Origin: Paenibacillus yonginensis
Lineage (GTDB): Bacteria; Bacillota; Bacilli; Paenibacillales; Paenibacillaceae
Reading direction: 5' to 3'
DNA length: 64,000 nt
NCBI RefSeq assembly: GCF_001685395.1
Contig: NZ_CP014167.1
Span: 4,472,001 to 4,536,000 of the forward strand
Positions 1-9,533 of the stretch are shown piece after piece. Positions within the stretch are counted from its first letter, which is position 1. Each line of letters begins with the position of its first letter. The notes below the pieces were generated by a model, which worked only from the letters and a program-made list of their open reading frames with translations, did not search any database and was not told the origin of the DNA. The position numbers and the translations under genes were made by a program.

Positions 1-29
1 TATTGTAGGGATGAACCGCCGGAAGACGG

Positions 30-1061
30 TTATTTGCTAAACAGCTGCTCGGCGTCATCCAGCGCCATATCCTGCCCAATGGCTGAATAGTCCAGCCATT
101 TCTGGCCGTCGAGGATATAAACGTGGTTGTTCTTGACGGCTTTCAGATTCTTCCACAGCGGGTTGGATTCCAGCGCATCGAAATTGGCTTTAGCCGTGCT
201 GCCGACACTAACGATCACGAAGATCGCATCAGCGTCAAAGTCCGGAAGCACTTCCTGCGAGATGGTCTCGTAGGCTTTGTCGATTTTCTCTACGCCGTTT
301 GCCGGATTGAGCTTTAATTCTTCGAACATGATCGGACCCATAGGGTGGCCGACCCCCATGACGCGGAGTTCCTTCGCAGTGGAACGAATGGCCATGACTT
401 TGGCGTCCGGGCCAAGTTTGGCATGAATCAGCCCGCTGACCTTCTCGGCTTTATCCGCATATTGCTGGATGAAGTTGGCAGCTTGCTGCTCGCGGCCGGC
501 ATGTTTGGCGATTTCGGTCAGCTGCTCCTGCCAGGTGCCTTCGGCTGTGTTGACGGTGAGGGTCGGGGCGATCTTTTCAAATTTGGAAATGTCCTGGCCG
601 GAATAATTCTCATCAAGGAAAATCACGTCAGGCTTGGAAGCGAGAATCGCTTCCATGTCCGGGTCGCTGACCGTGCCGTATTTGGCGGCTCCCTGCAGCA
701 GGTCCTTCACATGCGGGAGAAAATCCTTCACATCGCCCCCGATAACAGAGCCGACAGGCGTCAAGCCGATCGCCAGCAGATCGTTGGTGATGTGGATCGA
801 AATCGAAGCGATTCTTGCATCCGGATTGCTCTGCAGAATTTCGTCTGCTTTGGAAGACTCCTGCGAGCTTCCGGAAACGTTCGAAGCAGAGGATGAAGCG
901 GTATCCGCCGAGTTGGACGCGGAAGCCGGCTCCGAGGAAGCGGCATTGCCGCTGCCAGTGTTTGAAGCGTTTTGTCCGTTGGTAGCGTTGCTGCCGCATG
1001 CGGACAGCACCAGGACCAGCGTAAGTATCAACAATGGGGTTAATCCTTTTAATTTATGCAC
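30..1061 (-). CDS. Iron-siderophore ABC transporter substrate-binding lipoprotein
   Basis: Captures ferric siderophore outside the membrane and delivers it to the permease pair encoded just upstream. A hydrophobic signal ends in the lipobox LSAC-G, followed by a Ser/Asn/Ala-rich spacer (about residues 25-75) that tethers the binding domain; the rest has the two-lobed FepB/FhuD-type fold (ARIASISIHITNDLLAIGLTPVG near the start of the domain shown in part). I start it at a GTG at 1061 because GGAGG lies 7-8 bases before it, whereas the upstream ATG (1079) sits before that ribosome binding site. Last gene of the Fur-controlled operon; a small hairpin at 14-31 overlaps the stop. The exact siderophore cannot be read from sequence. 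Confidence 0.88.
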   Translation of the reverse strand: MHKLKGLTPLLILTLVLVLSACGSNATNGQNASNTGSGNAASSEPASASNSADTASSSASNVSGSSQESSKADEILQSNPDARIASISIHITNDLLAIGLTPVGSVIGGDVKDFLPHVKDLLQGAAKYGTVSDPDMEAILASKPDVIFLDENYSGQDISKFEKIAPTLTVNTAEGTWQEQLTEIAKHAGREQQAANFIQQYADKAEKVSGLIHAKLGPDAKVMAIRSTAKELRVMGVGHPMGPIMFEELKLNPANGVEKIDKAYETISQEVLPDFDADAIFVIVSVGSTAKANFDALESNPLWKNLKAVKNNHVYILDGQKWLDYSAIGQDMALDDAEQLFSK

Positions 1062-1101
1062 ACAAATTCCCTCCAGCATTCAATTCCTCATTCAGGATTT
1101 A

Positions 1102-2124
1102 TTATTTGCTTCTCATCAGCAGCGTAAAAAACAAAGGTGCCCCTATGACGGCCACCACGACGCCTGCCGGAACGGCATTGGGGGCAAAGATCGACCTGCC
1201 GACCGTATCGGCGGCCAGCAGAATCAGCATGCCGGTCAAGGCCGACAAGGGCAGGGAATGCCGGTGCATCGGCCCGGCCAGTTTTCGGGCGATATGCGGC
1301 GCCAGCAGCCCGATGAAGCCTATGCCGCCGGCCATGGATACGCTGGCGCAGGACAGGGCAACGGCAGCGGCCAGCAGAATCAGCCGGCTCTGCGTCACCT
1401 TGCCGCCAATGCTGACGGCGGTATCGTCGCCTAAAGTGAACAAGTCCAGCATTTTGGACCTTGAGTAGACGTAAGGGAGGAGCAGGGCAATCCATGGCAG
1501 CAGGGCCAGCACATGGATCCAGTCCCGGCCCCAGACGCTGCCGGCCAGCCAGGCTGCGGCGAAAGCGTAGGTATCGGGGTCAAGCCGGAGCGCCAGAAAT
1601 AGGGTTACGGCGCTGAAGCCGGCTTCTATGGCGATGCCGACCAGAATCAGCCGGATCGGGACAAGCCCTTTGTGCCGGTCATAAGCCAGCCCGACAACCA
1701 TCAGCGCAATCAGCAGTCCCCCGCAGAAGGTGAAGAGCGGAATGATCAGGGCGGAAGGCCCTTCAAGTGTCCGGAAGAAGGACACAAAGATCATCAGCCC
1801 GAAGCCTGCTCCCGCGTGCAGTCCGAGAATGCCCGGATCGGCCAGCGCGTTGCGGGACACGCCCTGAAGGACGGCACCTGCCACGCCCAGCCCTGCGCCG
1901 GCCAGCAGGGTAACGAGGATTCGGGGAAGCCGGTAGGTGAAGAGAACCAGTTGATCCTGCGGAGAACCATAGCCTAGCAGGGTCAAACCCAGCTGCCGGG
2001 GCGACAGCCGGATGGTTCCTGTGTTTACGCTGATAACGAATACCACGATGACGGCCAGCAGCAGGAGCAGACCAAACCGCTTGGCCCTTGTTCCCCGGTT
2101 CCCGGTTGAAGGAAGCAGCATCAC
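1102..2124 (-). CDS. FecCD-family iron-siderophore ABC permease (second subunit)
   Basis: Membrane subunit of the ferric-siderophore importer, 340 residues with about nine or ten hydrophobic segments. FecCD signatures are visible: GAVLQGVSRNALADPGILG near residues 84-102 and a GGIGFIGLLAPHIAR-type loop near residues 270-285, the coupling region that contacts the ATPase. Its ATG overlaps the stop of the upstream permease gene by four bases, so the two are translationally coupled. No ATP-binding protein gene is present in the operon inside the window; as in several Bacillus siderophore systems it may use a shared ATPase encoded elsewhere (inference). Confidence 0.9.
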   Translation of the reverse strand: MMLLPSTGNRGTRAKRFGLLLLLAVIVVFVISVNTGTIRLSPRQLGLTLLGYGSPQDQLVLFTYRLPRILVTLLAGAGLGVAGAVLQGVSRNALADPGILGLHAGAGFGLMIFVSFFRTLEGPSALIIPLFTFCGGLLIALMVVGLAYDRHKGLVPIRLILVGIAIEAGFSAVTLFLALRLDPDTYAFAAAWLAGSVWGRDWIHVLALLPWIALLLPYVYSRSKMLDLFTLGDDTAVSIGGKVTQSRLILLAAAVALSCASVSMAGGIGFIGLLAPHIARKLAGPMHRHSLPLSALTGMLILLAADTVGRSIFAPNAVPAGVVVAVIGAPLFFTLLMRSK

Positions 2125-3140
2125 AGCGACCTCCCTTCCTTGCGGGCTAAATATAGAAAAAACGGAACGCCAACGAGCGCAACCATGGCTCCAATGGCGA
2201 ATTCACGCGGCGGGCTCACCATTCTGGAGGCGATGTCCGCCAGTTCCAGCAGCGTACCGCCGAGCAGTGCGGACATAGGGATGATCAGCCGATAGTCGAC
2301 GCTGACCAGCCTTCTGGCCACATGCGGCGCTACCAGCCCGACAAATCCCACCGCCCCGGCAACAGAGACGGAGCTTCCTGCCAGCAGGACGGCAGCCGTC
2401 ATGGCCAGAACGCGGATACGTCCGGCGCGCACTCCCAGGTTAACCGCCGATTCATCGCCAAGCGAAAGGAAGGTAATAGACCTGCCCATCGAGACGGACC
2501 AGGCCAGCGTAACGATGACAATGGGAGCCAGCAGCTTGAGATGGGACCATCTGACGCCTGCTACCCCGCCGGCGTACCAGAAAGCAAGATCCTGACTCAG
2601 TCCGTAATAGATAGCCACCCCGGTGCTGAAGGAATGAAGCAGAGCGGCCGCAACAGCACCGGCAATGGTCAGCTTCAGGGAAGACAATCCTCCCGGGGTA
2701 GCCGAACCCAGCATAACGATGAACAGGGTGGCTAGAGCGGCCCCGGTGAAGGACAGCAGGATCAGGTTGAAATAGGACAAGCCGGGCAGAAAAGCAAACG
2801 CCAGCGCTACCACAAAAGCGGCCCCGGCGTTTACGCCGAGAATGCCGGTATCCGCAAGCGGATTCCGTGTGACTCCCTGCATCAAGGCTCCGGCAGCGCC
2901 AAAGGCCATGCCGGTCACAGCCGCACCAAGGGCCCTTGGCAGGCGGAGGTTCCGGATAATCTGATGCGCTTCATCATCGGCATCAAAGCGGAAGATGGCG
3001 GCCCAGACCTCTGGAAGGGGAATGCTTTTGGCTCCATATGACACGGCAAGCAGAATAGCAAGCAGCAGCCCGGCGGCAGCCGCGGGCAGCCATAATGCGC
3101 GCCTTAAGTTTTTACTGGAACGGCTAAAGGGTCGGGACAT
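2121..3140 (-). CDS. FecCD-family iron-siderophore ABC permease (first subunit)
   Basis: First gene of the importer operon, 339 residues, polytopic. It carries the same family motifs as its partner: GALMQGVTRNPLADTGILG around residues 84-102 and GAVGFVGLVAPHVAR around residues 262-276. The two permeases are paralogues expected to form a heterodimer. The start codon lies about 20 bases from a perfect Fur box (3161-3177), and a TATAAT -10 element on the minus strand (3184-3189) lacks a good -35, which fits a promoter repressed by Fur and needing an activator such as the AraC-type protein encoded upstream. Confidence 0.9.
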   Translation of the reverse strand: MSRPFSRSSKNLRRALWLPAAAAGLLLAILLAVSYGAKSIPLPEVWAAIFRFDADDEAHQIIRNLRLPRALGAAVTGMAFGAAGALMQGVTRNPLADTGILGVNAGAAFVVALAFAFLPGLSYFNLILLSFTGAALATLFIVMLGSATPGGLSSLKLTIAGAVAAALLHSFSTGVAIYYGLSQDLAFWYAGGVAGVRWSHLKLLAPIVIVTLAWSVSMGRSITFLSLGDESAVNLGVRAGRIRVLAMTAAVLLAGSSVSVAGAVGFVGLVAPHVARRLVSVDYRLIIPMSALLGGTLLELADIASRMVSPPREFAIGAMVALVGVPFFLYLARKEGRSL

Positions 3141-3160
3141 CGCATGTTCTCCAATTAATA

Positions 3161-3177
3161 TTGATAATCATTATCAA
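3161..3177. promoter_or_regulatory. Fur box
   Basis: TTGATAATCATTATCAA is a perfect 8-1-8 inverted repeat containing the 15-base Bacillus Fur consensus core TGATAATnATTATCA (3162-3176). It lies between the minus-strand -10 (3184-3189) and the first permease start codon, so Fur bound here would cover the transcription start region. Confidence 0.93.
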
Positions 3178-3183
3178 TGAATA

Positions 3184-3189
3184 ATTATA
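3184..3189 (-). promoter_or_regulatory. -10 element of the siderophore-uptake operon
   Basis: Perfect TATAAT on the minus strand, about 45 bases before the permease start codon. I see no matching TTGACA at a 16-18 base distance, consistent with an activator-dependent promoter; the adjacent AraC-type regulator is the obvious candidate (inference). Confidence 0.5.
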
Positions 3190-3386
3190 AGGGTCCCAGA
3201 ACTCCCGTACATGACATTATCCAAGGTAGAAAGCATGGACAAATCCAAGATGGGAGAGGAGCCCATAGCGATTTATAGCCGGATCGACCTAAATGTCCAT
3301 CCTATGGCTCAAGACCTCCGGGCATTTGATTATCGTTTTGAGGATTCTTATATCACGACTAGATTTGCCGAGGTTGCTTTTGAGAG

Positions 3387-5051
3387 TCAGTTCACGACTC
3401 CATCTGGAACAAGCAGCCGATAAGCCTGCTCCAGCTGCCAAGTAACGGCGTAAGGCGCATAGGGCTTCCATTTCGGCCAGGAAATAAAATGGACCCGGCC
3501 TGCCCGTACAGCGGGATGGGCCATCCATGCGGCATGTTCGCGGCACAGCCGCTCCATGCGGGTTTGTTCTTCGGCGTTGGAGACGGCGATCAGCAGGTAA
3601 TCCGCTTCATAAAAGCCGATTTCGTGCTCGGACAGGGCAGTCCAGTTGAAATGGGTCCCGGGCAGGTAAGGTTCCGTCTGCCGGGCAATTCGCTCCGGCG
3701 GGGCAAGCTGCAGCGAGCGGTAGAAGACATGGCCGATATTCCGCATGCCGTACATACGGAGTCCGGTTGTCCGTACGACGCAGATGGCAACCGAAGCTTG
3801 ACCGATGCGGCGTTTCAGCGCCTTTCGAAGCTCCTCGGACCTCTGCTCATGACGTTCGATCCACTGCCTGGCTTCGTCTTCGCGTCCGGTAAGGCCGGCA
3901 ATGACAGACAAATGAGTATATAGATCCTGGGTGGCCCAGGGAATTGAAATGACGGGCGCAAGATCATTGACATGCTCCATCGCTTGAGCTCGTACATTGT
4001 CTTTGCATAGAATCAGGTCCGGTTTAAGTTCTGTAAAAATCCTCCGCCGCACCTCCCACGGATCGGTAGCATGCTCCGGCAAGTCGAGTTCCATCGTCTC
4101 CAGCGGGAGCCCGGGATAAGTTTGCGCTGCGAGCGGACGCAGTCCCAGCGTATGCAAATGATCCGTGTAAGGCGCGGAGAGGGACACGATGCGGAAATCC
4201 TTCTTTTTCAAATAAAGGGTTGGTGCCAGTCCGGTTGTCCTTTTGAATCTGCGGCTGAAATAGAACTCGTCCTCATATCCGATTTCGTAAGCGACTTCAC
4301 GTACGGATTTATCCTTCTGCAGCAGCAGCTCTTTGGCTTTGTTCATCCGCAGGCGGGTCAGGTATTCGACCGGGGTTAAATCCATCGTCTGTTTGAACAG
4401 CCGGGCGTAATAAGACGGGTGCAGCTGCACCAGCTCGGCCAGCTTGTCGACTCGGATATCCTGAGCGTAATGCTGCTGCATGAAGAGAATCGAAGACTTC
4501 AGTTTGTCCAGCGTGTCCTCCATGTCTGATTCGGCTTCATTCTCTATGGACAGCAGAAAGTCAAGCAGGCTGTACAGCTGCTGCTGAGCCAGAAAGCGGC
4601 TCCGTCCAGCCGGACCGGCAGCGGGCATATCCTTGCCCGGCCTCATGGCGTCAAACAGCCGTTTAAAGCGTTTCTTGCTGACAGGATGCTGACGGACACC
4701 GGGAAAATCCAGCACCCGCTCGTAGGAACGGTAGGACCGTGAGCTTTCGGCCAGCCGGTAAAGATCGAAGGTTATCCAATAATACTCCGCTTTCTGCCCG
4801 ATTGCCGAAGGGGAATTCAGAGCAACCCGGCTGCCGGGAACAAATACATATAAAGTTTCCTCCGCAAGCGGAAGCTGCTCGCCGTCCTCGGCCAGGCAGG
4901 TCTGCCCCGGTGAGGAGGCATATAGAATCGTATGATGAGCCAGCGGCTCGGACGAAGCCAACCAGGGCGGTATATCGTTACTGGAGCGGACCTCCGCGAT
5001 TTCGATCAAGGTATGCTGCAGGAAATCGTGTTCGGGTAGGGAAGTGTTCAT
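3387..5051 (-). CDS. AraC-family regulator fused to a siderophore-binding domain (Btr-like)
   Basis: 554 residues in three parts: an N-terminal sensory region (1-170), an AraC-type double helix-turn-helix (about 190-290, with YARLFKQTMDLTPVEYL and the second-motif sequence VREVAYEIGYEDEFYFSRRFK), and a C-terminal domain (about 295-554) resembling the periplasmic binding proteins of iron importers. This is the layout of Bacillus subtilis Btr, which senses a ferric siderophore in the cytoplasm and activates its uptake genes. It is read in the same direction as, and directly upstream of, the siderophore importer, so it probably activates that operon. The gap to the operon holds the Fur box. An RBS AGGAG is close to the ATG. 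Confidence 0.88.
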   Translation of the reverse strand: MNTSLPEHDFLQHTLIEIAEVRSSNDIPPWLASSEPLAHHTILYASSPGQTCLAEDGEQLPLAEETLYVFVPGSRVALNSPSAIGQKAEYYWITFDLYRLAESSRSYRSYERVLDFPGVRQHPVSKKRFKRLFDAMRPGKDMPAAGPAGRSRFLAQQQLYSLLDFLLSIENEAESDMEDTLDKLKSSILFMQQHYAQDIRVDKLAELVQLHPSYYARLFKQTMDLTPVEYLTRLRMNKAKELLLQKDKSVREVAYEIGYEDEFYFSRRFKRTTGLAPTLYLKKKDFRIVSLSAPYTDHLHTLGLRPLAAQTYPGLPLETMELDLPEHATDPWEVRRRIFTELKPDLILCKDNVRAQAMEHVNDLAPVISIPWATQDLYTHLSVIAGLTGREDEARQWIERHEQRSEELRKALKRRIGQASVAICVVRTTGLRMYGMRNIGHVFYRSLQLAPPERIARQTEPYLPGTHFNWTALSEHEIGFYEADYLLIAVSNAEEQTRMERLCREHAAWMAHPAVRAGRVHFISWPKWKPYAPYAVTWQLEQAYRLLVPDGVVN

Positions 5052-5431
5052 GGTCTATTCGCTCCTTTAATTCCTGAAGAAACCCATTTTGCTCATCTTC
5101 CTCCTTATGGGGATTGGAGCGTAATCACCCCTATCTTACAACAGAAGAATAGTTAAGGGAATTCAGCGTCCTTCGGGATCGGAATGCGATCGGCGAAAGT
5201 GGGTAATTCCGCACATATTTTTCATAGAATCACCCCTATTTATGGAATTGTTTCCGAATTATGATCTCCATGCAGCACTAATTCATCCAAAAAGGGGGGA
5301 GCATACGCGATTTTGTGATACCGCTTACACAAAAGTCAGAAAGGAACAAAACGTCCAGGAAACCGAGGTAATCACAACAGGGATGTCAAGTATTCATTCT
5401 AATCTTTCTTAATGAAGGGAGAATGTCATTC
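5052..5431. other. Divergent intergenic region with repeated AATCACCCCTAT
   Basis: 380-base gap between the AraC-type regulator (minus) and the glucanase (plus). The 12-mer AATCACCCCTAT occurs at 5123-5134 and again at 5228-5239, and a degenerate inverted copy (TATGGGGATT) lies at 5106-5115. The spacing and position upstream of the regulator suggest a recognition element, possibly autoregulatory. The glucanase side holds a cre site at 5316-5329. Confidence 0.4.
5316..5329 (+). promoter_or_regulatory. cre site (CcpA operator) upstream of the glucanase
   Basis: TGATACCGCTTACA matches the catabolite-responsive element TGWAANCGNTNWCA at 13 of 14 positions. It sits about 100 bases before the glucanase start, suggesting glucose repression of this secreted enzyme. 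Confidence 0.6.
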
Positions 5432-8400
5432 GTGAAAAGCCAGAGACGTTTCTTCGCTTGGATATGCCTTGTAACGATGATCGCAGGAACGTTCTTCACC
5501 TCTTTTGGAGGGACTCAGCCCGTACAAGCAGCGGGTGGACCCAATTTAGCGGCGGGCAAACCGGCTTCGGAATCCGGGCATGCCGATGTGTATGCGGCGT
5601 CCAACATCACGGACGGGAACGCAGGGACTTATTGGGAAAGCTCTAATAATGCCTTCCCGCAATGGGCCCAGGTAGACCTCGGAAGTGCGGCCGCGGTGGA
5701 TCAGGTTGTGCTGAAGCTGCCTTCCGGATGGGAAAGCCGCACGCAAACCCTGTCCGTACAAGGAAGCACAAACGGAACCAGCTTCTCGAATCTGAAGGCA
5801 TCGGCGGGTTATACGTTTAATCCGAATGCCGGCAATACCGTAACCATTGATTTCCCTGCAGCCAGCGTCCGTTACGTGCGGATTCTCGTGACCGCCAACA
5901 CAGGCTGGCCGGCCGGACAGCTCTCTGAGCTGGAGGTTTACGGGACTACTTCTACTCCGTCCGAGCCTTTGGCCATTCCGGGCAAGATTGAAGCGGAGAA
6001 CTACAGCGCGATGAGCGGCATCCAAACCGAACCGACATCTGACACCGGCGGCGGCCTTAATGTAGGCTGGATCCATGTAGGCGACTGGATGGACTACAGC
6101 GTGAACGTGCAAAGCGCGGGTGCTTATACCGTAGAATACCGGGTAGCCAGCAATTCGGGCAGCGGTGAAATTCAGCTCCAGTCCGGCGGGACGACCTTGG
6201 CCACTACCGCTGTGCCCAACACCGGCGGCTGGCAGAGCTGGCAGACTGTTACCGCTAACGTAACGCTTAATGCGGGACCGCAGACACTTCGCGTTTATGC
6301 CAGCGGATTCGATTTTAATATCAACTGGATCAACCTTAAGCAGGGCAGCACAGCGGATAACCAGGCTCCTTCGGCTCCGTCCAACCTGGCTTTCACGCAG
6401 CCTTTGCCAGGCACAATCAGCCTCACCTGGAACGCATCCACCGATAATGTAGGCGTCACCGGATACGATATCTACGTGAACAATCAGCTTCGCGGCAGCG
6501 TAAACGGATCGACCGTCACTTTTTCCGATACGCAGCCGGCCAGCTTGACGGTAACCTATTACGTAATCGCCAAGGATGCCGCAGGCAACGCATCCGCCCC
6601 AAGCAACTCCGTGACACGGAGCGGTTCGAGCGGGGACGGCGGAACGAACCTTGCGATCGGCAAAGCGATTTCGGCTTCATCTTCCACCTTTACTTTTGTA
6701 GCAGCCAATGCCAACGATAACGATGTGAATACCTATTGGGAAGGCAGCGGGCATCCAAGCACGCTTACTGTAGATCTTGGCGCCAACGCCAACGTCACGT
6801 CGGTTGTGCTCAAGCTGAATCCGGCCAGCGAATGGGCTTCCCGTACGCAGACGATTCAGGTGCTGGGACACGATCAAAACTCGGCGACCTTCACCAATTT
6901 GGTCTCCGCTGCTTCCTATACGTTTAATCCCGCTTCGCAAAATACGGTAACGATTCCCGTAAATGCAACTGCGAGCAGCCTGCAGCTCCGGTTTACGGCC
7001 AACTCGGGAGCACCGGGCGGGCAAGTTGCCGAATTCCAGATCTTTGGCACACCGGCCCCTAACCCGGACTTGACGGTAACCGCTGCCTCCTGGTCTCCGG
7101 CTGCACCGATTGAGACGAACGCCATTACGCTTAACGCAACGGTCCGCAATATCGGCAGCGCCTCCTCTGCCGCAACGAATGTCAATTTCTATCTCGGGAC
7201 TACTCTTGCCGGGACGGCTTCCGTCGGTGCGCTGGCACCAGGCGCCTCGGCTAATGTCTCCGCGAACATCGGCGCAAAAGATGCCGGCTCCTATATGGTG
7301 ACCGCCAAGGTCGATGAAAGCAACAGTATCATTGAAACGAACGATTCGAACAACAGCTATACGAATCCTTCGCAGCTTGTCGTAGGCCAGGTGCAAAGCG
7401 CCGATCTGATCGGGACGACGTCCTGGACGCCCGGCAATCCAAGCGCGGGCAATACAGTCACCTTCACCGTGAATCTCAAGAATCAGGGGAATATCGCCTC
7501 GGCAAGCGGCGCCCATGCTATCACGGTAGTGCTGAAGAACGCTGCCGGAGCCACCCTGCAAACGTTTAACGGAACTTATAATGGAAGCTTGGCTGCAGGA
7601 GCGTCGGCGAACGTAACGGTTGGAACCTGGACGGCGGTTAACGGCAGCTACACCGTTACGACAACGATCGCGCCGGATGCCAACGAAGCAGCGGTCAAAC
7701 AGGCGAATAACACCAGCACCTCCAGCCTGTATTCCGGCCGGGGCGCAAATATGCCGTTCACCATCCTGGAAGCGGAGTCCTCCTCGAACAACACCAATGG
7801 AACGAAGCTGGCTCCAAACTTTACACCGGGCGACTTTGCCGGTGAAGCCTCCGGCCGTTCGGCCGTCTATCTCGATGCCACCGGTGAATACGTGGAATTT
7901 ACGCTGACTTCGCCGGCCAATGCGTTTGTGCTGCGGAACGCCGTTGCCGAAAATACCACCGGTACGGTAAGCATATATGCTAACGGGGTGGATAAAGGCA
8001 ACTTTAAGGTGACCTCCAAGTTCTCTTACCTGTACGCCACGCCTTCAACGCTTGGGCGCCTGGGCTATGACAACTCCGGCTCCAAGGCTTACTGGCTGTA
8101 CGAGGATTCGCAGCTGATGCTGGATCAGGTATATCCGGCCGGTACAAAAATCAAGATTCAAAAAGACGCAGGGGACGTTCCGTGGATTTATGTGGACATG
8201 ATCGAGACGGAAAACGTTGCTCCTCCTGCTTCCAACCCGGACCCAAGCAAATATGTTCAGGTTTCGGCTTCCAAATCCATCGAGCAGGCGCTGAACGAGT
8301 TCCGTCAGGACACATCAAAGAAAGGTATCTTTATTCCTGCCGGGGAATGGACGATTTCGTCCAAAATTTTCCTGTACGGCCGCGCTACTGAAATTATCGG

Positions 8401-9415
8401 CGCAGGCCCATGGTACACCAAGCTGATGGCCCCGCAGGATCAGACGAATACGGACGTCGGGTTTAACATCAGCTCCGCCGCAAACGGTTCTACGATCAGG
8501 GATCTGTCCGCCTGGGGCAACTACATCTACCGGCAGGATGGACCGGGCAAGTTCATTGACGGCAACGGCATGCAGAACGTGACGATCGAGAATATCTGGG
8601 CCGAGCATTTCGTCTGTCTGTATTGGGGTGTGAACTCTTCCCACAATACATTCAAGAACAACCGGATCAAAAACATGTTTGCGGACGGCATCAACATGAC
8701 CAACGGCTCGTCCTACAACGTCATCGACAACAACTATGCCCGCGCCACCGGCGACGACTCGTTTGCCCTGTTCAGCGCTATCGATGCGGGCGGCTCCTAC
8801 AACGTAGGCAACAAGTATACCAACCTGACTGCCACCAACGTGAGACGTGCCGCGGCTTTTGCCGTTTACGGCGGCCAGGATAACCTGTTCCAGAACCTGT
8901 ACGGCGCGGATACGCTGACTTATCCGGGCCTCACCGTCAGCAGCCTCAGCTTCGGATATAACACGCTGGGATTTGGCGCCATCGACACCGTCATCGACGG
9001 GGTTACTCTGGACCGGACCGGCGGCGACTTCTGGACCAGCGTTGGGGCCGACGACAAGATCAACGATTATCAGAACTTCGGGGCCATCTGGTTTTATGGC
9101 GGCGACAGGGACTTCAAGAATATCCTGGTGAAAAACGTCGACATTAACAACCCGGTATACTTCGGCCTGATGTTCCAGTCCAAAGCGCCGGAGAATCTGC
9201 CGATGCAGAATATCCGTCTGGAGAACATCACGATCAATAACCCGACCCGGTATGGCATCAAGCTGGTTGCCAAAGCCGAAGACGGGCAGGGGCCGGTGGT
9301 CGGCGGAGCCAGCTTCGCCAATGTCAAAGTCAATAACCCGGGCATTGCAGCTATTTATGGTGAAAGCAAATCCCCGAATTTCACCGTCAACCGGGTATCC
9401 GGGAATAACTGGTAA
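5432..9415 (+). CDS. Secreted modular GH87 alpha-1,3-glucanase (mutanase/mycodextranase type)
   Basis: 1327-residue exported enzyme predicted to hydrolyse alpha-1,3-glucan (fungal wall or bacterial mutan). Order: signal peptide ending VQAA; discoidin/F5-8C domain (about 38-170); CBM6 (182-305, starts PGKIEAENYS); fibronectin III (311-392); second discoidin domain (404-537); two CARDB domains (544-651, 655-768); a glucanase-associated beta domain (774-926); right-handed beta-helix catalytic domain (940-1327). Asp1085 (FADGI) and the pair Asp1108-Asp1109 (GDDSFA) have the 23/24-residue spacing of the catalytic aspartates of characterised GH87 enzymes. GTG at 5432 is preferred because AAGGGAG is 10 bases away; the ATG at 5423 is too close. 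Relative to known GH87 enzymes, FN3 and CARDB modules replace the Thr/Pro linker. Confidence 0.85.
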   Translation: MKSQRRFFAWICLVTMIAGTFFTSFGGTQPVQAAGGPNLAAGKPASESGHADVYAASNITDGNAGTYWESSNNAFPQWAQVDLGSAAAVDQVVLKLPSGWESRTQTLSVQGSTNGTSFSNLKASAGYTFNPNAGNTVTIDFPAASVRYVRILVTANTGWPAGQLSELEVYGTTSTPSEPLAIPGKIEAENYSAMSGIQTEPTSDTGGGLNVGWIHVGDWMDYSVNVQSAGAYTVEYRVASNSGSGEIQLQSGGTTLATTAVPNTGGWQSWQTVTANVTLNAGPQTLRVYASGFDFNINWINLKQGSTADNQAPSAPSNLAFTQPLPGTISLTWNASTDNVGVTGYDIYVNNQLRGSVNGSTVTFSDTQPASLTVTYYVIAKDAAGNASAPSNSVTRSGSSGDGGTNLAIGKAISASSSTFTFVAANANDNDVNTYWEGSGHPSTLTVDLGANANVTSVVLKLNPASEWASRTQTIQVLGHDQNSATFTNLVSAASYTFNPASQNTVTIPVNATASSLQLRFTANSGAPGGQVAEFQIFGTPAPNPDLTVTAASWSPAAPIETNAITLNATVRNIGSASSAATNVNFYLGTTLAGTASVGALAPGASANVSANIGAKDAGSYMVTAKVDESNSIIETNDSNNSYTNPSQLVVGQVQSADLIGTTSWTPGNPSAGNTVTFTVNLKNQGNIASASGAHAITVVLKNAAGATLQTFNGTYNGSLAAGASANVTVGTWTAVNGSYTVTTTIAPDANEAAVKQANNTSTSSLYSGRGANMPFTILEAESSSNNTNGTKLAPNFTPGDFAGEASGRSAVYLDATGEYVEFTLTSPANAFVLRNAVAENTTGTVSIYANGVDKGNFKVTSKFSYLYATPSTLGRLGYDNSGSKAYWLYEDSQLMLDQVYPAGTKIKIQKDAGDVPWIYVDMIETENVAPPASNPDPSKYVQVSASKSIEQALNEFRQDTSKKGIFIPAGEWTISSKIFLYGRATEIIGAGPWYTKLMAPQDQTNTDVGFNISSAANGSTIRDLSAWGNYIYRQDGPGKFIDGNGMQNVTIENIWAEHFVCLYWGVNSSHNTFKNNRIKNMFADGINMTNGSSYNVIDNNYARATGDDSFALFSAIDAGGSYNVGNKYTNLTATNVRRAAAFAVYGGQDNLFQNLYGADTLTYPGLTVSSLSFGYNTLGFGAIDTVIDGVTLDRTGGDFWTSVGADDKINDYQNFGAIWFYGGDRDFKNILVKNVDINNPVYFGLMFQSKAPENLPMQNIRLENITINNPTRYGIKLVAKAEDGQGPVVGGASFANVKVNNPGIAAIYGESKSPNFTVNRVSGNNW

Positions 9416-9481
9416 GCGAAGTCGCGGGAAGGCGCATTCTCAAGCACAACAAGGAAAACGAAGCTCATTCAAGCATAGAAA

Positions 9482-9513
9482 AACAAAGGACACCCTCGCG
9501 GGTGTCCTTTGTT
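9482..9513. terminator. Bidirectional terminator between glucanase and pepT
   Basis: Perfect 14-bp stem AACAAAGGACACCC / GGGTGTCCTTTGTT with a TCGC loop, followed by a T-rich stretch on the plus strand. It separates two convergent genes. Confidence 0.85.
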
Positions 9514-9533
9514 CGTATCTTTTTGAGCAGCTT

